DNA from: Thauera butanivorans NBRC 103042
GTDB taxonomy: Bacteria; Pseudomonadota; Gammaproteobacteria; Burkholderiales; Rhodocyclaceae
Length of the DNA: 56,398 nucleotides
NCBI RefSeq assembly: GCF_001591165.1
Contig: NZ_BCUG01000046.1
Coordinates: 1 to 56,398 of the forward strand
Direction of reading: 5' to 3'
This document shows positions 35,949 to 44,954 of the stretch, one piece after another; the first letter of the stretch is position 1, and every line of letters begins with the position of its first letter. Both the position numbers and the translations under genes were made by a program. A model generated the notes under the pieces. The model had not been told where the DNA came from. It searched no databases and saw only the letters and a program-made list of their open reading frames with translations.

Positions 35949-36443
35949 ATGGCTCAGCCGGTCCCCTCCCCCTACGATCCCAGCCGCTTCGTGCTGGTCG
36001 GCCCGGTCGCGGCGGGCAAGACCACGCTGTTCAATGCACTGATCGGCCGCGAAGCCGCGGCGATGAAGACACAGGCACTCGACTACGAGAACGGCATCGT
36101 CGACACGCCGGGCGAGTTCTTCAGCCACCCGCGCCTGCACCACGCGCTGATCAACACCGTCGCCGACGCGCGCAGCGTCGTCTATGTGCATGGCGCAACC
36201 GACTTCGACTACCGGCTGCCGCCCGGCTTGCTCGAAGTCAATGCCGACAAGCGCCTGATGGCGGCGATCACCAAGATCGACCTGCCCGATGCCGATCCGC
36301 AGCGCGTCGAGGCCCTGCTGCGCGCCGGCGGCTTCAGCGCGCCGATCTTCCGGGTCTCGGTGTTCAGGCCCGAAACCCTCGTGCCCTTCAAACGCCATCT
36401 GTTCGAACAGGAAAGGCAGGATGATCATGAAGCAACTCATTAG
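35949..36443 (+). CDS. eutP: EutP, small GTPase-like/acetate kinase-like protein
   Basis: 164 aa. Walker A in LVGPVAAGKTTLFNAL, DTPGEFF switch-like motif, and TKIDLPDAD (NKxD-like). EutP in Salmonella has been linked to acetate kinase activity coupled with EutD/EutQ. Starts 10 nt after eutS; its end overlaps eutQ by about 20 nt. Confidence 0.93.
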   Translation: MAQPVPSPYDPSRFVLVGPVAAGKTTLFNALIGREAAAMKTQALDYENGIVDTPGEFFSHPRLHHALINTVADARSVVYVHGATDFDYRLPPGLLEVNADKRLMAAITKIDLPDADPQRVEALLRAGGFSAPIFRVSVFRPETLVPFKRHLFEQERQDDHEATH

Positions 36444-37230
36444 TGCCGAAGTGGTGCGCAGTGAGCACGCCGCCGGAAAGCGCGAGATCGCCGTGACGCG
36501 CAAGGGACATATCGTCACGCCCGAAGCACGGACCGTGGCGGAGGCGCTGGGCGTGCTGATCCGCGAGGGCGAAGCGAAAGCCGACGCCGCGCCGCACTGC
36601 GGCGCCCCACCGACGCCGGCCATGCCTGCACCAGCCGCAGCCAAGCCGGCCGCAGCCGCCGCCTTGCCGGCGGAAGCGCTCGCCGAGATCCGCAAGGCGG
36701 TGCAGGCCCGCCTGCCGGCAGGCCTGGTGCCCGACGGCGTGGTCGACCAGCTGGTCAGCAAGGTCGCGCAGGAGCAGCAGGCGCGCCAGGCCGCCACGCT
36801 CGCGGTCAATGCGCCGCCCAAGCCCGCCCCTGCCTCCTCCGTGCAGGACGCAGCGCTGCCCTACGAGTCCCGCACCATTGCCGGCGGCATCAAGGCGGTG
36901 AAGGGCGATTCGGTGCGCATGGGCCTGTTCGACGGCGCCGGCGAGGACAGCCACGTCGGCATCGCCGACGTCGTCACCAGCGCCGACGGCAGCTCGATGG
37001 CCGCCGGCTTCATGAGCTGGAACCGCTGCTTCTTCCCATGGACGCTGAACTACGACGAAGTCGACCTGGTGCTCGAAGGCGAACTGCACATCCGCTGCAA
37101 CGGCCAGACCGTGGTCGGCAAGCCCGGCGACGTGATCTTCATTCCCAAGGGCTCGGCGATCGAGTTCGGCACGCCCACCGAGGTGCGCTTCCTGTACGTC
37201 GCCCATCCGGCCAACTGGGCCGACTGCTGA
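36421..37230 (+). CDS. eutQ: EutQ, cupin-fold acetate kinase-like protein
   Basis: 269 aa from ATG 36421 (ATG 36427 gives MKQLISAEVV; the ribosome site AAAGGCAGG suits either). N-terminal half: LISAEVVRSEHAAGKREI, a short helix-forming targeting-like part, then an Ala/Pro linker. The C-terminal cupin (about 140-269) shows GDSVRMGLFDGAGEDSHVGI, DEVDLVLEGELHIR and KPGDVIFIPKGSAIEFGTP. Enteric EutQ (about 230 aa) is reported as an acetate kinase and assembly factor; this one is longer through the linker. Confidence 0.93.
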   Translation: MIMKQLISAEVVRSEHAAGKREIAVTRKGHIVTPEARTVAEALGVLIREGEAKADAAPHCGAPPTPAMPAPAAAKPAAAAALPAEALAEIRKAVQARLPAGLVPDGVVDQLVSKVAQEQQARQAATLAVNAPPKPAPASSVQDAALPYESRTIAGGIKAVKGDSVRMGLFDGAGEDSHVGIADVVTSADGSSMAAGFMSWNRCFFPWTLNYDEVDLVLEGELHIRCNGQTVVGKPGDVIFIPKGSAIEFGTPTEVRFLYVAHPANWADC

Positions 37231-37254
37231 AGCGGAGCACGACGGGTAGTCATC

Positions 37255-38088
37255 ATGGCAACCTACATCACCGAAACCTGGCTGCGCGAGCGCAACACCC
37301 TGGCCGACGGCACCGAGCTGCATCTGCCGGCCGGCGCCTGCCTGACGCCGGCGGCGCAATCGCTCGTCAGCGAGCGCCATCTGCGGGTGAAGTACGTCGA
37401 TGCTTCCGGCCAGGTCTTCGTCAATGATCCCGCGGCGGCCCGCGGCAAAGGCAGCACCGACGAGCGCAGGCGGGTGCATCCGCTGACCGGCAGCGACCAT
37501 GCCCACGCCATGCACTGCGTGCTGTGCCGGCAGGCAGTCGACAAGAAGCCCGATACGCTGACCCACCTGAACGCCGACACCCTGGTGTCGAAGAACGACC
37601 CGCGCATCCACCTGCGCGGCCAGATCGACGATGCGATCGCCTGCGCGGTCTGGATCCAGGCCGAGCTGGCCGACAGCGACAAGCCCTCGCGCCGCATCGC
37701 GCCCTGGCTGGCCGACGTCCGCTCCGGCCTCGGCAACGTGCTGCGCGCCGAAGCCACCGGCGATGCCCTGCACCCGGTGCACATGGGCGACTTCGACGCC
37801 GAAGCCATCCACCGCATGTCGCACGCGCCGCTCAAGCACCTCGGCTACGACCACATCGTGCCCGACGCCGAGCACGGCCTCACCGCCGCGCGCCTGAACA
37901 TGCTGCGCACCGCGATCCGCAAGGTCGAACTGGTCGCCGCGCGCCTGTACATCGGCGGCGACTTCAGCATCGCCCGCCCGGACATCCTCGAAGGGCTGAA
38001 CCGCCTCAGCAGCGCGGTGTACGTGCTGATGATCGTCGCCCTGATGCTCGATCGCGGCCTCGCGGTGAAGGAGGCGGCATGGAGCTGA
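37255..38088 (+). CDS. eutT: ATP:cob(I)alamin adenosyltransferase EutT
   Basis: 277 aa. Makes the adenosylcobalamin needed by EutBC. Seen: N-terminal [10 protein letters not shown], the metal motif H75-x11-H87-C88-x2-C91, and the helical core with [19 protein letters not shown] and [15 protein letters not shown]. From memory, Salmonella EutT has H-x11-CC-x2-C; here the first Cys of the pair is His, which could change the bound metal or its geometry. Overlaps eutD by 10 nt. Confidence 0.93.
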   Translation: MATYITETWLRERNTLADGTELHLPAGACLTPAAQSLVSERHLRVKYVDASGQVFVNDPAAARGKGSTDERRRVHPLTGSDHAHAMHCVLCRQAVDKKPDTLTHLNADTLVSKNDPRIHLRGQIDDAIACAVWIQAELADSDKPSRRIAPWLADVRSGLGNVLRAEATGDALHPVHMGDFDAEAIHRMSHAPLKHLGYDHIVPDAEHGLTAARLNMLRTAIRKVELVAARLYIGGDFSIARPDILEGLNRLSSAVYVLMIVALMLDRGLAVKEAAWS

Positions 38089-39125
38089 TGCGCCGCTGCG
38101 CGGAAACCGCCCGGCAACGGCCGCCGCGCGTCGTCTTCCCGGATGCGCTCGATGCACGTGCCATCGAAGCAGCCCGCCACCTGCAGGCGCGCGGCTGGGC
38201 CAGGCCGACGCTGCTCGCCAACCCCTTCGAGCTGCGCGCGCTGTGCCTGGAAAAAGGCCTCGGCCAGGGTTCGCTGGCGCTGCTCGATCCGGCGCGCGCC
38301 GGCATGCGCCACGCCTATGCCGAACTGCTGCAGGCGCGCATGCCCAAGGCCTCGCAGGAAGAAGTCGCCGCGCGCCTGTCGGAGCCGCTGTGGTTCGCCG
38401 CCGCGATGCTGGCGAGCGGCGATGCCGATCTGTGCATCGGCGGCAACCTGTCCTCCACCGCCAGCGTGCTGCGCGCCGCGATCCGCGTGCTCGGCCTGGC
38501 GCCGGGCAACGCCACGGTGTCGTCGATCTTCTTCATGATCCCGCCGGCCGAGGCCTGCGGCAGCGACAGCCGCATCCTCGGCTTTGCCGACTGCGGCGTG
38601 GTGCCGCAACCCGACCCCACACAACTGGCCGACATCGCCATCGCCTCGGCGGCGAGCTACGAGAACGTCACCGGCGAACGCGCCGCGGTCGCGATGCTGT
38701 CCTTCTCCAGCCACGGCAGCGCCCGCCATCCGGCGGTCGACGCGGTGCGCGAAGCCACCGCGCTGGTGCGCCGGCGCCAGCCCGGCCTGCTGATCGACGG
38801 CGACCTGCAGTTCGACGCCGCGATCGTGCCCGCGGTCGCGGCGCTGAAAGTGCCGGACAGCCCGCTGCGGGGCCGCGCCAACGTGCTGGTGTTCCCGTCG
38901 CTGGAGGCCGGCAACATCGGCTACAAGATCGCCCAGCGCCTGGGCGGCTACAGCGCGCTCGGGCCGATGCTGCAGGGCCTCGCCTGCCCCATGCACGACC
39001 TCTCGCGCGGCTGCAGCAGCGAGGACATCGTCGAAACCTGCCTGCTGGCCGCGATGATGGCCGGCGGCAATGCCGTACCGGCCGCGGCGCCATCGGCGCC
39101 GCGCGCCGTCACCGTCTCACCATGA
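38079..39125 (+). CDS. eutD: Phosphotransacetylase EutD
   Basis: 348 aa from ATG 38079 (GGAGGCGGC upstream). Converts acetyl-CoA from EutE into acetyl phosphate, recycling CoA inside the compartment. Seen: N-terminal [47 protein letters not shown]-like [13 protein letters not shown], and [19 protein letters not shown], which are PTA-family signatures. Short like enteric EutD (338 aa), without the large N-terminal domain of Pta. Confidence 0.95.
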   Translation: MELMRRCAETARQRPPRVVFPDALDARAIEAARHLQARGWARPTLLANPFELRALCLEKGLGQGSLALLDPARAGMRHAYAELLQARMPKASQEEVAARLSEPLWFAAAMLASGDADLCIGGNLSSTASVLRAAIRVLGLAPGNATVSSIFFMIPPAEACGSDSRILGFADCGVVPQPDPTQLADIAIASAASYENVTGERAAVAMLSFSSHGSARHPAVDAVREATALVRRRQPGLLIDGDLQFDAAIVPAVAALKVPDSPLRGRANVLVFPSLEAGNIGYKIAQRLGGYSALGPMLQGLACPMHDLSRGCSSEDIVETCLLAAMMAGGNAVPAAAPSAPRAVTVSP

Positions 39126-39126
39126 T

Positions 39127-39146
39127 TCCCCAGGAGGGGACTTTTT
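39127..39146 (+). terminator. Mini hairpin with T-tract just before eutM
   Basis: TCCCC-AGGA-GGGGA followed by CTTTTT. The five-bp stem is short but the layout is that of a weak intrinsic terminator or attenuator, immediately before the eutM ribosome site (AAGGAG). Confidence 0.35.
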
Positions 39147-39160
39147 AAGGAGTAGTCAAA

Positions 39161-39448
39161 ATGGAAGCCCTGGGACTGATCGAAACGAAAGGCCTGGTTG
39201 CCCTGATCGAAGCCTCCGACGCGATGGTCAAGGCCGCGCGCGTCAAGCTGGTCGGCGTCAAGCAGATCGGCGGCGGTTTCGTCACCGCGATGGTGCGCGG
39301 CGACGTCGCCGCCTGCAAGGCGGCGACCGATGCCGGCGCGGCCGCTGCGCAGCGCATCGGCGAGCTCGTCTCGGTGCACGTCATTCCGCGCCCGCACGGC
39401 GATCTGGAAGAAGTCTTCCCGATCAAGATGGAAAGCGGACTCGACTGA
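39161..39448 (+). CDS. eutM: Major hexameric shell protein EutM
   Basis: 95 aa single BMC domain: [40 protein letters not shown], and [15 protein letters not shown], near-identical to the PduA/EutM pattern. Strong ribosome site AAGGAG 8 nt upstream. Forms the bulk of the shell facets, with small central pores. Followed by a 185-nt gap without a gene, GC-rich with short dyads, before eutN. Confidence 0.97.
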   Translation: MEALGLIETKGLVALIEASDAMVKAARVKLVGVKQIGGGFVTAMVRGDVAACKAATDAGAAAAQRIGELVSVHVIPRPHGDLEEVFPIKMESGLD

Positions 39449-39633
39449 ACGGCCGGACGGTTCGGCTCGACTCGACCGGACGGCCCGGCCGCTCCGCCCC
39501 ACGGGGCTGGCGGCCGGCAGCCGATCCATTGCGGTACATGCGACGGCTGCGGCGCCACGGCACCCGCACGCCCGCGCAATGACGAAAACGGCCCCACGGG
39601 CCGGCGACGCTGAACAGACACGGCGGTGAACAC

Positions 39634-39918
39634 ATGGAACTGGCAATCGTACTCGGACAAGTGGTTTCGACGGTGAAGCACGCCGGCTTCGAACAGCAGC
39701 GCCTGCTGCTGGTGGACTTCATCGACCCCGAAGGCCAGCGCAAGGGCAGCCCCTGCGTCGCCACCGACAGCATCGGCGCCGGCGATGGCGAATGGGTGCT
39801 GGTGGTCCAGGGCAGTTCGGCGCGCAAGACGATTTCCAACGACGCGCCGACCGACCTGAGCGTGGTCGGCATCGTCGACGAAGTGGTGCTGGGCGGCAAG
39901 CTCACCTTCCACAAATAG
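39634..39918 (+). CDS. eutN: Pentameric vertex protein EutN
   Basis: 94 aa, CcmL/EutN fold (BMC-P): MELAIVLGQVVSTVKHAGFE, LLLVDFIDPEGQ, and DSIGAGDGEWVLVVQGSSAR. Caps the shell vertices. ATG 39634 after GGTGAACAC; only a weak ribosome site. Confidence 0.95.
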   Translation: MELAIVLGQVVSTVKHAGFEQQRLLLVDFIDPEGQRKGSPCVATDSIGAGDGEWVLVVQGSSARKTISNDAPTDLSVVGIVDEVVLGGKLTFHK

Positions 39919-39989
39919 GCAGGCCGGAACACGAACGAAGCCGCGCCGCCGGCATGGCGGCGCGGCATGGATGAAAACGGGAGCGCACG

Positions 39990-41408
39990 GTGGATATCAA
40001 CCTGAAAGACGTGGAACAGATCGTTCGCACGGTACTGGCATCCATGCAGACACAGACCCAGGCGGCGCCGGCCGCCGCGCGCCGCGCCGCGCCGGGCGTG
40101 TTCGCCGAACTGGACGACGCGGTGGCCGAAGCCAGCCTGGCGCAGAAAGGCATCCGCACGCTGGCGGTGCGCACCCGGGTCATCGAGGCGATCCGCAAGG
40201 TCTGCGAGGAGCATGCGCGCGAGCTGGCCGAACTGGCGGTGGCCGAGACCGGCATGGGCCGGGTCGAGGACAAGACCGCCAAGAACATCTCCCAGGCGCG
40301 CCACACGCCGGGCGTCGAATGCCTGTCGCCGATGGTGCTGACCGGCGACCGCGGCCTGACCCTGATCGAGAATGCCGCCTGGGGCGTGATCGCCTCGGTG
40401 ACGCCTTCGACCAACCCCGCGGCGACCGTCATCAACAACGCCATCAGCATGATCGCCGCCGGCAACGCGGTGGTGTTCGCCCCCCACCCGGCGGCGAAGA
40501 AAGTCTCGCAGCGCGCGGTGTCGCTGATCAACGAAGCCTCGGTCGCCGCCGGCGGCCCGGACAACATCGTCACCACCGTGCTCGAGCCCGACATCGCCAC
40601 CGCGCAGCGGCTGTTCAGCTACCCCGGCATCAACCTGCTGACCGTGACCGGCGGCGAGGCGGTGGTCGAGGCCGCACGCAAGCACACCGACAAGCGCCTG
40701 ATCGCCGCCGGCGCCGGCAACCCGCCGGTGGTGGTGGACGAAACCGCCGACATCGCCCGCGCCGCGCGCGACATCGTCTGGGGAGCGTCCTTCGACAACA
40801 ACATCATCTGCGCCGACGAGAAGGAAATCATCGTCGTCGACCGCGTCTGCGACGCGCTGAAGACCGAGATGGCGCGCCACAAGGCGGTGGAGCTGACGCC
40901 CGACCAGGCCAGGCGCCTGGTGGACATCCTGCTCACCCAGGTCGGCGCGGACGGACGCGGCAGCGTCAGCCGCGACTGGGTGGGCCGCGACGCGGCGAAG
41001 ATCGCCGCCGCCATCGGCCTGGAGGTGCCGGCCGACACCCGCCTGCTGTTCGTCGAGACCGAGGCCGACCACCCCTTCGCCGTCACCGAGCTGATGATGC
41101 CGGTGATTCCGGTCATCCGCGCGCCGGACGTGGATGCCGCGATCGAGCTCGCGGTGAAGCTCGAAGGCAACTGCCGCCACACCGCGGCGATGCACTCGCG
41201 CAACATCGACGCGCTCGACCACATGGCCAACGCCATCAACACCAGCATCTTCGTCAAGAACGGCCCCTGCCTGGCCGGCCTCGGCTTCGGCGGCGAAGGC
41301 TGGACGACGATGACGATCTCCACCCCGACCGGCGAAGGCGTGACCAGCGCCCGCACCTTCGTGCGCCTGCGCCGCTGCGTGATGGTGGACCACTTCCGCA
41401 TCATCTGA
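39990..41408 (+). CDS. eutE: Coenzyme A-acylating acetaldehyde dehydrogenase EutE
   Basis: 472 aa from GTG 39990 (GGGAG upstream). Oxidises acetaldehyde to acetyl-CoA with NAD+. N-terminal lumen-targeting helix (INLKDVEQIVRTVLASM) and Ala/Gln linker, then the ALDH domain: ETGMGRVEDKTAKN, the dinucleotide region SVTPSTNPAATVINN, and catalytic Cys274 in SFDNNIICADEKE. The length matches enteric EutE (467 aa). Confidence 0.96.
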   Translation: MDINLKDVEQIVRTVLASMQTQTQAAPAAARRAAPGVFAELDDAVAEASLAQKGIRTLAVRTRVIEAIRKVCEEHARELAELAVAETGMGRVEDKTAKNISQARHTPGVECLSPMVLTGDRGLTLIENAAWGVIASVTPSTNPAATVINNAISMIAAGNAVVFAPHPAAKKVSQRAVSLINEASVAAGGPDNIVTTVLEPDIATAQRLFSYPGINLLTVTGGEAVVEAARKHTDKRLIAAGAGNPPVVVDETADIARAARDIVWGASFDNNIICADEKEIIVVDRVCDALKTEMARHKAVELTPDQARRLVDILLTQVGADGRGSVSRDWVGRDAAKIAAAIGLEVPADTRLLFVETEADHPFAVTELMMPVIPVIRAPDVDAAIELAVKLEGNCRHTAAMHSRNIDALDHMANAINTSIFVKNGPCLAGLGFGGEGWTTMTISTPTGEGVTSARTFVRLRRCVMVDHFRII

Positions 41409-41416
41409 GGCCCGCC

Positions 41417-42283
41417 ATGCGCAGCATCGCCGACTGGCTCGAACCCCGCCTCGCCCGCGCCGCCGCACTGGCGGCCAGCGGCGCCGCGGCCGACGGCCTG
41501 GCGCCGGATGCGCCGCTGCAGCTCGGCATCGACCTCGGCACCAGTTGCGTGGTGACGATGGTGCTCGACGGCGAGGGCCGGCCCGTGGCCGTGCGGCTGG
41601 ACTGGGCCGACGTGGTGCGCGACGGCGTGGTGTGGGACTTCTTCGGCGCGGTGCAGATCGTGCGCCGGCAGCTCGAATCGCTCGCCGCGCTGTTCGGCGA
41701 CCGGCTGCCGAAGCAGGCCACCACCTCCTACCCCCCCGGCACCGACCCGCGGATTTCGGTCAACGTCATCGAAGCCGCCGGACTGGAAGTCTCGGGCGTC
41801 ATCGACGAACCTTCTGCGGTCGCCGCGCTGCTGCGGCTCGACAAGGCCGCGGTGGTCGACATCGGCGGCGGCACCACCGGCGTCGCGGTGGTGCGGGACG
41901 GCCGCATCGTCAATTCCGGCGATGAGCCCACTGGCGGCCATCACGTCAGCCTGGCCCTGGCCGGCGCGCGTGGCCTGCCGCTGGCCGAGGCCGAAATGCT
42001 CAAGCGCGGCAAGGACAACGCCGCGCTGTGGCCCATCGTGCGCCCGGTGTTCGACAAGATGGCCCACATCGTCGAAAACCATCTGCGCAAATGGCAGGTG
42101 GATACTCAGTTGACCACACTCTACCTGTCGGGCGGCTCGTGCAGCATGCCCGGCGTGCGCGAGCTGTTCGCCCAGCGCTTCCCGCAGCTGGAGGTGATCC
42201 TGCCGCAGCCGCCGCTGTTTCTCACTCCGCTCGCCATCGCCGCCCACGGCCTGGCCGGCGCATGCGCCGAGGTCCAGGCATGA
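41417..42283 (+). CDS. eutJ: EutJ, actin/DnaK-fold chaperone-like protein
   Basis: 288 aa. Phosphate-1 loop GIDLGTSCVVTMVLDGEG, connect region IDEPSAVAALL, phosphate-2 VVDIGGGTTGVAVV, and adenosine motif LYLSGGSCSMPGV. Function unproven; presumed chaperone or reactivator within the compartment. The stop overlaps eutG start (ATGA 42280). Confidence 0.93.
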   Translation: MRSIADWLEPRLARAAALAASGAAADGLAPDAPLQLGIDLGTSCVVTMVLDGEGRPVAVRLDWADVVRDGVVWDFFGAVQIVRRQLESLAALFGDRLPKQATTSYPPGTDPRISVNVIEAAGLEVSGVIDEPSAVAALLRLDKAAVVDIGGGTTGVAVVRDGRIVNSGDEPTGGHHVSLALAGARGLPLAEAEMLKRGKDNAALWPIVRPVFDKMAHIVENHLRKWQVDTQLTTLYLSGGSCSMPGVRELFAQRFPQLEVILPQPPLFLTPLAIAAHGLAGACAEVQA

Positions 42284-43527
42284 ACCACGAAGACGTCAGC
42301 ACCGTCGTCTACCAGGCCATCGACCTGATCAACGCCCGTTCGGTACGCGAATTCTCGGTGCCGCCGAGCACCTTCATCGGCCCCGGCAGCATCGCCCGCA
42401 TCGGCCAGGCGATTGCCGCGCGCGGCATGGGCCGGGTCTTCATCGCCATCGACGAGAGCCTGGAAAGGCTCGGCCTCGCCGACGGCATGTACCGCTCGCT
42501 GCAGTCCTGCGGACTGGAACACATCGTCTATCGTCAGGCACCGCGCGAGCCGGACACCGCGCTGGTCGAGGCCATGGCCGCGGCGATGCGCGAGGCCCGC
42601 TTCGACGGCGTCATCGCCTTCGGCGGCGGCTCCATCCTCGACGCCGCCAAGGCCGCGGTGGTGCTGGCCGCCAACCCCGGCCTCAGCGTGCGCGCGATGG
42701 CCGACGAGCCGGCACGCATCGCCGTCCGCCGCGCGCCGCTGATCGCGGTGCCGACCACCGCCGGCACCGGCTCCGAGGCCACCAATGCCACCGTCGTCAC
42801 CGATACGGACGGCGGCGAACACGTCAAGCACCTCATCATCCACCCGGACATGATTCCGGACCTGGCGGTGATCGACGCCTGCCTGACGCTGGGCACGCCG
42901 CCGCACTTCACCGCCGCCGTCGGCGTCGACGCCCTCACCCACGCCATCGAGGCCTATGTCGCCATCCACGCCACGCCGCTGACCAAGGCGCTCGCCTACC
43001 GCGCGATGACGCTGATCGGCGAGGCGCTGCCGATCGCCGTCGGCCAGGGCCGGAACGTCGAGGCACGCGAATCGATGATGCTGGCGTCCTACATGGCCGG
43101 CGTTTCCTTCTCCAATGCAGGCCTGGGGCTGTGCCATGCGATGGCGCACCAGATCGGCCCCGCCTACGGCATCCCGCACGGCATCGCCAACGCCATCCTG
43201 CTGCCGTCGGTGATGGGCTTCAACCAGTTGGTGTGCAAGCGCGACCTCGCCGAGATCGGCCACGCCCTGAGCGGCCGCCTGCTGGATGCGGCGCAGACCA
43301 TCGAGCACGTGCAGCAACTGATCGTGGAGCTGGGGCTGCCGCTCAACCTGCACGAGGCCGGCGGCCGGGACGGGGACTACGAGCGTTTCGCCGACGCCGC
43401 GCTGCTCGACCCCAGCCTGGTCACCAATCCGCGCAGCGTGTCGCGCGCGCAGGTGGTGGAGGTCTATCGCCACGCCCACGGCCGCCAGTGCGCCACCGAC
43501 TGGCGCACGAGCCAGCCGGCCGGCTGA
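42280..43527 (+). CDS. eutG: Iron-dependent alcohol dehydrogenase EutG
   Basis: 415 aa. Reduces acetaldehyde to ethanol and regenerates NAD+ for EutE. N-terminal extension STVVYQAIDLINARSVREF may be a targeting helix; the core shows FGGGSILDAAKAA, VPTTAGTGSEATNATVV, and iron ligands around DALTHAIEAYV and GLCHAMAHQIGPAYGIPHG. Slightly longer than enteric EutG (395-404 aa) because of N- and C-terminal extensions. Confidence 0.95.
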   Translation: MNHEDVSTVVYQAIDLINARSVREFSVPPSTFIGPGSIARIGQAIAARGMGRVFIAIDESLERLGLADGMYRSLQSCGLEHIVYRQAPREPDTALVEAMAAAMREARFDGVIAFGGGSILDAAKAAVVLAANPGLSVRAMADEPARIAVRRAPLIAVPTTAGTGSEATNATVVTDTDGGEHVKHLIIHPDMIPDLAVIDACLTLGTPPHFTAAVGVDALTHAIEAYVAIHATPLTKALAYRAMTLIGEALPIAVGQGRNVEARESMMLASYMAGVSFSNAGLGLCHAMAHQIGPAYGIPHGIANAILLPSVMGFNQLVCKRDLAEIGHALSGRLLDAAQTIEHVQQLIVELGLPLNLHEAGGRDGDYERFADAALLDPSLVTNPRSVSRAQVVEVYRHAHGRQCATDWRTSQPAG

Positions 43528-43610
43528 CGGAAAACGACAAACAGCGGAGCACCGGGCACGCGCTGGCGCGGTGGTTCGACGAGCATCTGGCGCAAGAGGA
43601 AACGAGCATC

Positions 43611-44852
43611 ATGGACAAGATCAACGTCATCATCATGTGGATCATGATGAGCTTCATGGCGATCGCGGCACTGGACCGGATGATGGACCAGTTCGACGGC
43701 GCCGAGAAAGTGCTGGGCAAGATCGGCCTCGGCGGCCTGGGCCGTTCCATCAGCGGGTCGGGCAAGCAGTTCGAGGAAGGCTTCATGGCGATGGGCGCGC
43801 TCGGCCTGGCGATGGTCGGGGTGATGGCGCTGGCGCCGGTGCTGGCGCGCCTGCTCGGCCCGATCGTGATCCCGCTGTACGAGGCGCTCGGCGCCAATCC
43901 GGCGATGTTCGCCACCACGCTGCTGGCGCTGGACATGGGCGGCTTTCCGCTGGCGCGCGAACTGTCGGGCGGCGACACCGCGGCGTGGATGTATGCCGGC
44001 GTGATTCTCGGCTCGATGATGGGGCCGACCATCGTGTTCTCGATCCCGGTCGGGCTGGGGATCATCGACAAGGAGGACCGCCGCTTCCTCGCCATGGGCG
44101 TGCTCGCCGGCATGGTCGCCATTCCGGTCGGCTGCATCGCCGGCGGCCTGGTGGCGATGGCATCCAACGTGGTCATCGACGGCCAGCCGGTGGTCTTCAC
44201 CTTCGGCACGATCCTGTCCAACCTGACGCCGGTGATCCTGTTCGCGGTGGCGGTGGCGCTGGGCCTGAAGTTCATCCCCGAGAAGATGATCGCCGGCTTC
44301 CAGGTCTTCGCCAAGATCCTGGTCGCGGTGATCACGCTGGGGCTGGCCGCCGCGGTGCTGCAGGACCAGATCGGCCTGCGCCTGATTCCGGGCATGGACC
44401 CGATCTTCATGGTGCCGGGCGACGTGCCGGGCGAGGAACTGCGCGGCATCGAGACCATCGGCAAGATCGCCGCGGTGCTGCTCGGCGCCTACCCGATGGT
44501 GTTCCTGCTGACGCGCTGGTTCGGCAGCTCGCTGGCCAAGGTGGGCGGCCTGCTGAAGATGAACGACACCGCCGCCGCCGGCATGGTCGCCACGCTGGCC
44601 AACAACATCCCGATGTTCGTGATGCTCAACAAGATGGACGACCGCGGCAAGGTGCTGAACATCGCCTTCGCGGTGTCGGCGGCCTTCGCCCTCGGCGACC
44701 ACCTCGGCTTCGTCGCCGCCGTGGCCTCGCCGATGATCTTCCCGATGATCGTCGGCAAGCTGGTCGGCGGCGTCGCCGCGGTGTTCGTGGCGATGATGAT
44801 CGCGCCCAAGCCGAGCGTCGCACCCGCCACCGCCGCCAAGGCGACTGCATGA
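43611..44852 (+). CDS. eutH: Ethanolamine permease EutH
   Basis: 413 aa membrane protein with about ten hydrophobic segments, for example MWIMMSFMAIAALDRM, MALGLAMVGVMALAPVLA-type and FMIPFM-like stretches, plus the family signature TTLLALDMGGFPLARELSG. Mediates ethanolamine uptake, needed mainly at low pH or low concentration in Salmonella. The upstream gap (83 nt) contains no other gene. Confidence 0.94.
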   Translation: MDKINVIIMWIMMSFMAIAALDRMMDQFDGAEKVLGKIGLGGLGRSISGSGKQFEEGFMAMGALGLAMVGVMALAPVLARLLGPIVIPLYEALGANPAMFATTLLALDMGGFPLARELSGGDTAAWMYAGVILGSMMGPTIVFSIPVGLGIIDKEDRRFLAMGVLAGMVAIPVGCIAGGLVAMASNVVIDGQPVVFTFGTILSNLTPVILFAVAVALGLKFIPEKMIAGFQVFAKILVAVITLGLAAAVLQDQIGLRLIPGMDPIFMVPGDVPGEELRGIETIGKIAAVLLGAYPMVFLLTRWFGSSLAKVGGLLKMNDTAAAGMVATLANNIPMFVMLNKMDDRGKVLNIAFAVSAAFALGDHLGFVAAVASPMIFPMIVGKLVGGVAAVFVAMMIAPKPSVAPATAAKATA

Positions 44853-44880
44853 AGCTTCCGTCTGCTTCTGTGCCCGCGAC

Positions 44881-44934
44881 GCGCCCCCGCTCCCCAGCCC
44901 CCGGCCGGCCCTCCCTCCCGGGGAGCGGGGGCGC
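44881..44934 (+). other. Perfect 15-bp inverted repeat between eutH and eutA
   Basis: GCGCCCCCGCTCCCC (44881-44895) and its exact complement (44920-44934) around a 24-nt pyrimidine-rich loop. Very stable as RNA, with no T-tract. It lies 20 nt before the eutA start and would sit at the front of its ribosome-binding region, so mRNA processing, stabilisation or reduced eutA expression are possible. Confidence 0.6.
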
Positions 44935-44954
44935 AAGCACAGGAGATCCGCGTC

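Noticed and set aside
39449-39633. Gene or small RNA in the eutM-eutN gap
   Set aside because: No ORF with a ribosome site and no clear promoter/terminator pair; only GC-rich short dyads.
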